From assembly GCA_964458555.1 (NCBI GenBank), contig CAYWJH010000027.1, forward strand, positions 1-34,237: DNA of 34,237 nucleotides, written 5' to 3'. Source of the stretch: SLST01 sp964458555 (GTDB lineage Bacteria > Spirochaetota > Spirochaetia > DSM-27196 > SLST01). A model generated the notes under the pieces. It searched no databases, was not told the DNA's origin, and saw only the letters and a program-made list of their open reading frames with translations. Positions 31,196 through 34,237 of this stretch are shown in pieces (positions within the stretch are counted from its first letter, which is position 1; every line of letters starts with the position of its first letter). A program made the translations under genes and the position numbers.

Positions 31196-31515
31196 ACCCA
31201 ATGGATATTTTGAAGAACGTTCAGCAGCTGCAATCGCGCATGAGCGAGGCGCAGTCGAAGCTGAAGGAGATCACGGTCGAAGGCAGCGCGGGCGGCGACA
31301 TGGTTCGTGTCGAGCTCAACGGCGAGTTCACGGTTACGAAAGTGACCATTTCGCCCGAGGCGGTCGACCCGGAGGACGTGGAGATGCTCCAGGACCTCGT
31401 GCTCGCGGCCTTCAGCGACGCGACCTACAAGGTCCGCGAGCGGATCCAGCAGGAAATGAGCTCGGTCACCGGCGGACTCAACCTCCCGCCCGAGCTCTTC
31501 GGCCAGTCGTCCTGA
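31192..31515 (+). CDS. ybaB: YbaB/EbfC nucleoid-associated protein
   Basis: This 107-residue protein of standard length has the family pattern: an N-terminal helix (ILKNVQQLQSRMSEAQSKL), then VEGSAGGDMVRVELNGEF and VTISPEAVDPEDVEMLQDLV. It forms dimers that bind DNA. It is translationally coupled to dnaX by ATGA and lies two bases before recR, the widespread dnaX-ybaB-recR order. Confidence 0.96.
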   Translation: MNPMDILKNVQQLQSRMSEAQSKLKEITVEGSAGGDMVRVELNGEFTVTKVTISPEAVDPEDVEMLQDLVLAAFSDATYKVRERIQQEMSSVTGGLNLPPELFGQSS

Positions 31516-31517
31516 GC

Positions 31518-32126
31518 ATGGCCGGCGGCAGCGACGCGCTCGATCGACTCACCAAGCACCTCTCCCGGCTTCCGGGTATCGGCGCGAAGAGCGCGACCAG
31601 GCTCGCCTACTACCTCCTCCAGGCGGACCCCGCCTACACCGAAAGCCTCGCCGAGGAGATCCGCACGATTCAGCAGCGCATACGCCGATGCTCGGTCTGC
31701 GGCGCCTACACCGAGGCCGACCCGTGCGACGTCTGCAGCGACGAGTCGCGCGACCGCACGACGATCTGCGTCGTCGAGCAGCCGCAGGACGTCGCGGTGC
31801 TCGAGACCACCGGCGTCTTCCGCGGGCTCTACCACGTCCTCGGCGGGGTGATCTCGCCGATCGACGGGGTGGGTCCGGAGGACCTCTCGGTGGGCGATCT
31901 CATCAAGCGCTGCTCGCAGGGCGTGAGCGAGGTGATCCTCGCGACGAACCCGACGGTGGAGGGCGACACCACCGCGCTCTACCTCGCGAAGATGCTCGAG
32001 GAGCGCGGCTACTCGGTCTCGCGCCTCGCGCTCGGGCTACCGGTGGGAGGCGACCTCGAGTACGCCGACCGGCTCACGATCGAGCGCAGCCTGCGCGGGC
32101 GCACGCGGCTGTCGGCCGGGCAGTAG
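31518..32126 (+). CDS. recR: Recombination mediator RecR
   Basis: This 202-residue protein has the full RecR layout: a helix-hairpin-helix (LSRLPGIGAKSATRLAYYLL), a four-cysteine zinc finger (C58, C61, C70, C73), a Toprim domain (ICVVEQPQDVAVLE onward, with the VLGGVISPIDGVGP block) and the conserved ending (LALGLPVGGDLEYADRLTI). With RecO and RecF it loads RecA at gaps. It ends eight bases from the convergent pth gene. Confidence 0.97.
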   Translation: MAGGSDALDRLTKHLSRLPGIGAKSATRLAYYLLQADPAYTESLAEEIRTIQQRIRRCSVCGAYTEADPCDVCSDESRDRTTICVVEQPQDVAVLETTGVFRGLYHVLGGVISPIDGVGPEDLSVGDLIKRCSQGVSEVILATNPTVEGDTTALYLAKMLEERGYSVSRLALGLPVGGDLEYADRLTIERSLRGRTRLSAGQ

Positions 32127-32134
32127 GCCCGCGG

Positions 32135-32716
32135 TCAGCCGCCCGCGTCGCTGACCGTCGTCTTCTCCGGCACCGAGGCGAACCCATCCCGGTAGCCGGT
32201 CCGCACGAGCCCGGCGACCGCGTCGAGGATGCCCGGCAGCTCGGCCTCCTCCTCGCGACTGAAGCGGCCGAGCACGTGGCCGTGGAGCTCTCCGTGCCGC
32301 GGGCGACCCACGCCGATCCGTACCCGCCAGAACTCGCGCGTGCCCAGGCAGTGCGCGACCGACCGCAGCCCGTTGTGCCCGGCGAGCCCGCCGCCCATCC
32401 GGATGCCGGCCTCGCCGAAACCCAGCTCCACGTCGTCGTGCGCGACCGCGACCTCGTCGGCTCGGTACTTGAAGAAGCGCGCGGCCGCCTGGACCGCCTC
32501 GCCGCTCAGGTTCATCATCGTGTGCGGCTCGAGAACGACGACCTGCTCGCCCTCGATCGACGCCTTGCGCCAGACGCCCTTGAACTTCTGCTGCCACGTC
32601 CCCTCGCCCCCGAGCTCCTCTTCGAGCAGCCACGCGACGTTATGCCGCGTGCGCGCGTAGCGCGAGCCGGTATTCCCGAGGAAGACGAACAGCCTTGGTC
32701 TATCGCGATTCGCCAT
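32135..32716 (-). CDS. pth: Peptidyl-tRNA hydrolase
   Basis: This 193-residue enzyme releases tRNA from stalled peptidyl-tRNA. It shows FLGNTGSRYARTRHNVAW with N15 and catalytic H25, PHTMMNLSG (63-71), the acid in AHDDVELGFG (D93) and GGGLAGHNGLRSV with N114. The usual GNPG is GNTG here. Other catalytic residues are intact. It is divergent from the activase-type gene, with starts 22 bases apart. Confidence 0.95.
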   Translation of the reverse strand: MANRDRPRLFVFLGNTGSRYARTRHNVAWLLEEELGGEGTWQQKFKGVWRKASIEGEQVVVLEPHTMMNLSGEAVQAAARFFKYRADEVAVAHDDVELGFGEAGIRMGGGLAGHNGLRSVAHCLGTREFWRVRIGVGRPRHGELHGHVLGRFSREEEAELPGILDAVAGLVRTGYRDGFASVPEKTTVSDAGG

Positions 32717-32723
32717 CGTGGTC

Positions 32724-32729
32724 TATAAT
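32724..32729 (+). promoter_or_regulatory. -10 element of the activase-type gene
   Basis: A perfect TATAAT ends nine bases before the ATG at 32739. No -35 at normal spacing is convincing and there is no Shine-Dalgarno sequence. The mRNA would have almost no leader. The same AT-rich bases read CATTAT on the other strand and could also serve the divergent pth gene. Confidence 0.5.
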
Positions 32730-32738
32730 GTAGTGCAA

Positions 32739-34237
32739 ATGGCAGCCGGTAGTGTCCTCGCGATAGATATCGGCTCGGTGTCGATAGGTATCGTGGAAGT
32801 CGACTCCGACCGCACCGTACTCCGACACGACTACCGCGCGCATAACGGGCGGGTTGAGGCAACCGTGCAGGCCGTGCTCTCCGCCTGGCCGCTCGAGCGC
32901 GTGCGCGCCGTAATCGCGACGAAGGCCACCCCCGGCGTAATTCGAGCCGACGAGCGCGTCGACTGGATGAGCGCGCTCGTCACCGCGCACCGCCACCTCA
33001 ATCCGCAGGCGGAGAACCTCCTCGTCGTGGGGGGCGAACGGTTCGCGCTCGTGCGCTTCGACGAGTCGGGACACTATCGCAGCTCGCGCGGCAATACGAG
33101 CTGCGCCGCCGGGACCGGCGGCTTCCTCGATCAGCAGGCGGCGCGGCTCGGACTCTCCGGCGCCGCCGAGCTCGCCGAGCTCGGCCACGCGAACACCGGC
33201 ACCCGCCCGAAGGTCGCCTCGCGCTGCTCGGTCTTCGCGAAGACCGACCTCATCCACGCGCAGCAGGAGGGGTACTCGATCGGCGAGATCTGCGACGGGC
33301 TGTGCCACGGGCTCAGCCGGAATCTCGTCGACGCGCTCGTGACCGGGAGGCTGCCGTCGGGCGACGTCGTGATGGCAGGCGGCGTCGCGCTCAACCGCGC
33401 GGTCGTAGGCCACATCGGCACGATCCTCGAGCGCGAGATTCGCACCGACGAGCTCGCTCCCGTCTACGGAGCGCTCGGCGCGGCGCTCGCCGCGATGGAC
33501 GGCGGGCTCGAGCTACGCGACGAGGCCCCATCGGTCGAGGACATCGTCGACTCGAGCCCGACCGAACGCTCGCACTTTCACGAGCCGCTTGCCGAGCCGC
33601 ACGACTACCCGGACTTCGACGCGCACGAGCGATTCGTCGTCGAACCCGAGCTGACCGCCGGGCCGGATGTCGAGGTGGACCGCTACCGGAGGCTCGGTCG
33701 CGGGGCCGACCGTGGGCGCAAACCCGGAGCTCAGGCCGGCGCACGCGGCTCCGACGGCCCGGCCACGGCCGGCACCCCGCCCGACCGGCTCTACCTGGGC
33801 ATCGACGTAGGCTCGACGAGCACGAAGGCGGTGCTCATGACGCCCGACGGCGAACCCACATCGGCCTTCTACACCCGTACCGCCGGCGCCCCCATCCGCG
33901 CGCTGCGCGCGATCTTCGAAGTCATCGACGCGACCGGCTCGGCGCCGGTACCCATCGTTGGAGCCGCCTGCACCGGCAGCGGACGCAAGCTCGTCGGCGG
34001 GGTGGTCGGTGCCGACCTCGTGCTCGACGAGATTTCCGCGCACGCGCGCGCGGCGGTCGAGCTCAACCCGGAGATCGACACGATTATCGAGATAGGCGGG
34101 CAGGACGCGAAGTTTACCACGCTCAAGCGCGGACGGGTCACCTTCTCGCAGATGAACGCGGTCTGCGCCGCCGGAACAGGCAGCTTCCTCGAGGAGCAGG
34201 CGGGCCGACTGGGCGTGCCGCTCTCCGACTACGCCGA
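32739..34237 (+). CDS. Large 2-hydroxyacyl-CoA dehydratase activase-type protein, 3'-truncated
   Basis: The frame is open for 499 codons and leaves the window without a stop. It holds two BcrAD/BadF/HgdC-type ATPase domains. The first (about 5-255) has LAIDIGSVSIGIVEV, C122 in TSCAAGTGGFL and C163 in SRCSVFAKTD, which match the cysteines that hold the bridging 4Fe-4S cluster in the activator HgdC. The second starts near 351 (LYLGIDVGSTSTKAVLM) and repeats CAAGTGSFLEEQ (C476). An Arg/Gly/Ala-rich linker joins them. Two-domain forms of this kind normally continue into activase-related and dehydratase-like domains to about 1,400 residues. The enzyme is oxygen-sensitive by family, so the organism is probably anaerobic or facultative. 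Confidence 0.85.
   Translation, partial: MAAGSVLAIDIGSVSIGIVEVDSDRTVLRHDYRAHNGRVEATVQAVLSAWPLERVRAVIATKATPGVIRADERVDWMSALVTAHRHLNPQAENLLVVGGERFALVRFDESGHYRSSRGNTSCAAGTGGFLDQQAARLGLSGAAELAELGHANTGTRPKVASRCSVFAKTDLIHAQQEGYSIGEICDGLCHGLSRNLVDALVTGRLPSGDVVMAGGVALNRAVVGHIGTILEREIRTDELAPVYGALGAALAAMDGGLELRDEAPSVEDIVDSSPTERSHFHEPLAEPHDYPDFDAHERFVVEPELTAGPDVEVDRYRRLGRGADRGRKPGAQAGARGSDGPATAGTPPDRLYLGIDVGSTSTKAVLMTPDGEPTSAFYTRTAGAPIRALRAIFEVIDATGSAPVPIVGAACTGSGRKLVGGVVGADLVLDEISAHARAAVELNPEIDTIIEIGGQDAKFTTLKRGRVTFSQMNAVCAAGTGSFLEEQAGRLGVPLSDYA

Noticed and set aside
1..34237. CRISPR arrays, insertion sequences, transposases or integrases
   Set aside because: No regularly spaced repeats, terminal inverted repeats with a transposase, or recombinase genes were seen on either strand. 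The repeats present are explained by gene duplication.

Overview
The window looks like one assembled contig of a GC-rich bacterium (about two thirds G+C by eye). The first 31 bases are the 3' end of an Illumina TruSeq adapter, so the left edge is an assembly artefact and the first gene is cut there. The organism is most likely a spirochaete. This is an inference from the run of two tRNA-Ser genes, SRP RNA, dnaX, ybaB and recR, from the DnaX wording (SNTSVNDVRQIKDEVLF), and from a response-regulator/PAS/HisKA_2-type kinase with an unusual receiver. A marker search was not possible.

Left part (1-10 kb). A hydantoinase/oxoprolinase-family protein (5'-truncated) overlaps a double-domain class II aldolase, followed by an exported DUF547 protein. 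On the minus strand, three genes joined by ATGA overlaps encode a PlsC-like acyltransferase, an OlsB/GlsB-like N-acyltransferase and a multi-pass DMT-type membrane protein. They are probably an aminolipid (ornithine or glycine lipid) operon with its own candidate transporter. Next come a small hypothetical gene and a GH42-like glycosidase.

Middle (9.7-16 kb). This stretch is rich in toxin-antitoxin and signalling genes: an MNT nucleotidyltransferase with a HEPN partner that lacks its middle, a broken REC-PAS-kinase gene, a CoA-disulfide-reductase-like protein with two rhodanese domains, two tandem PIN toxin modules with visible promoters and operators, and a NUDIX CoA pyrophosphatase.

Surface-protein block (16-24.7 kb). 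Intact genes encode a small coiled-coil/membrane protein (A), an exported transglutaminase-like/TPR protein (B), a large LVIVD-repeat lipoprotein (C) and a low-GC predicted envelope protein (D). Around them lie decayed copies of B, C and A, in the order B' A B C D C' A'. In B', deletions can be placed exactly between short direct repeats.

Right part (24.7-34.2 kb). A lipoprotein, a LacI regulator and a MalG-type permease follow the last 35 or so codons of a lost MalF-type permease. The break lies beside a compact promoter-hairpin-terminator unit that could be a small RNA. Then come an alpha/beta hydrolase, an ASCH protein, an AbrB/PIN module cut short at a tRNA promoter, two tRNA-Ser genes, the SRP RNA, dnaX-ybaB-recR, pth, and the first 499 codons of a large 2-hydroxyacyl-CoA dehydratase activase-type protein that runs off the right end.

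Two themes recur. The middle of the window has lost DNA by small internal deletions. Several genes have a -10 element only 6-9 bases before a start codon that lacks a Shine-Dalgarno sequence, which suggests leaderless mRNAs.
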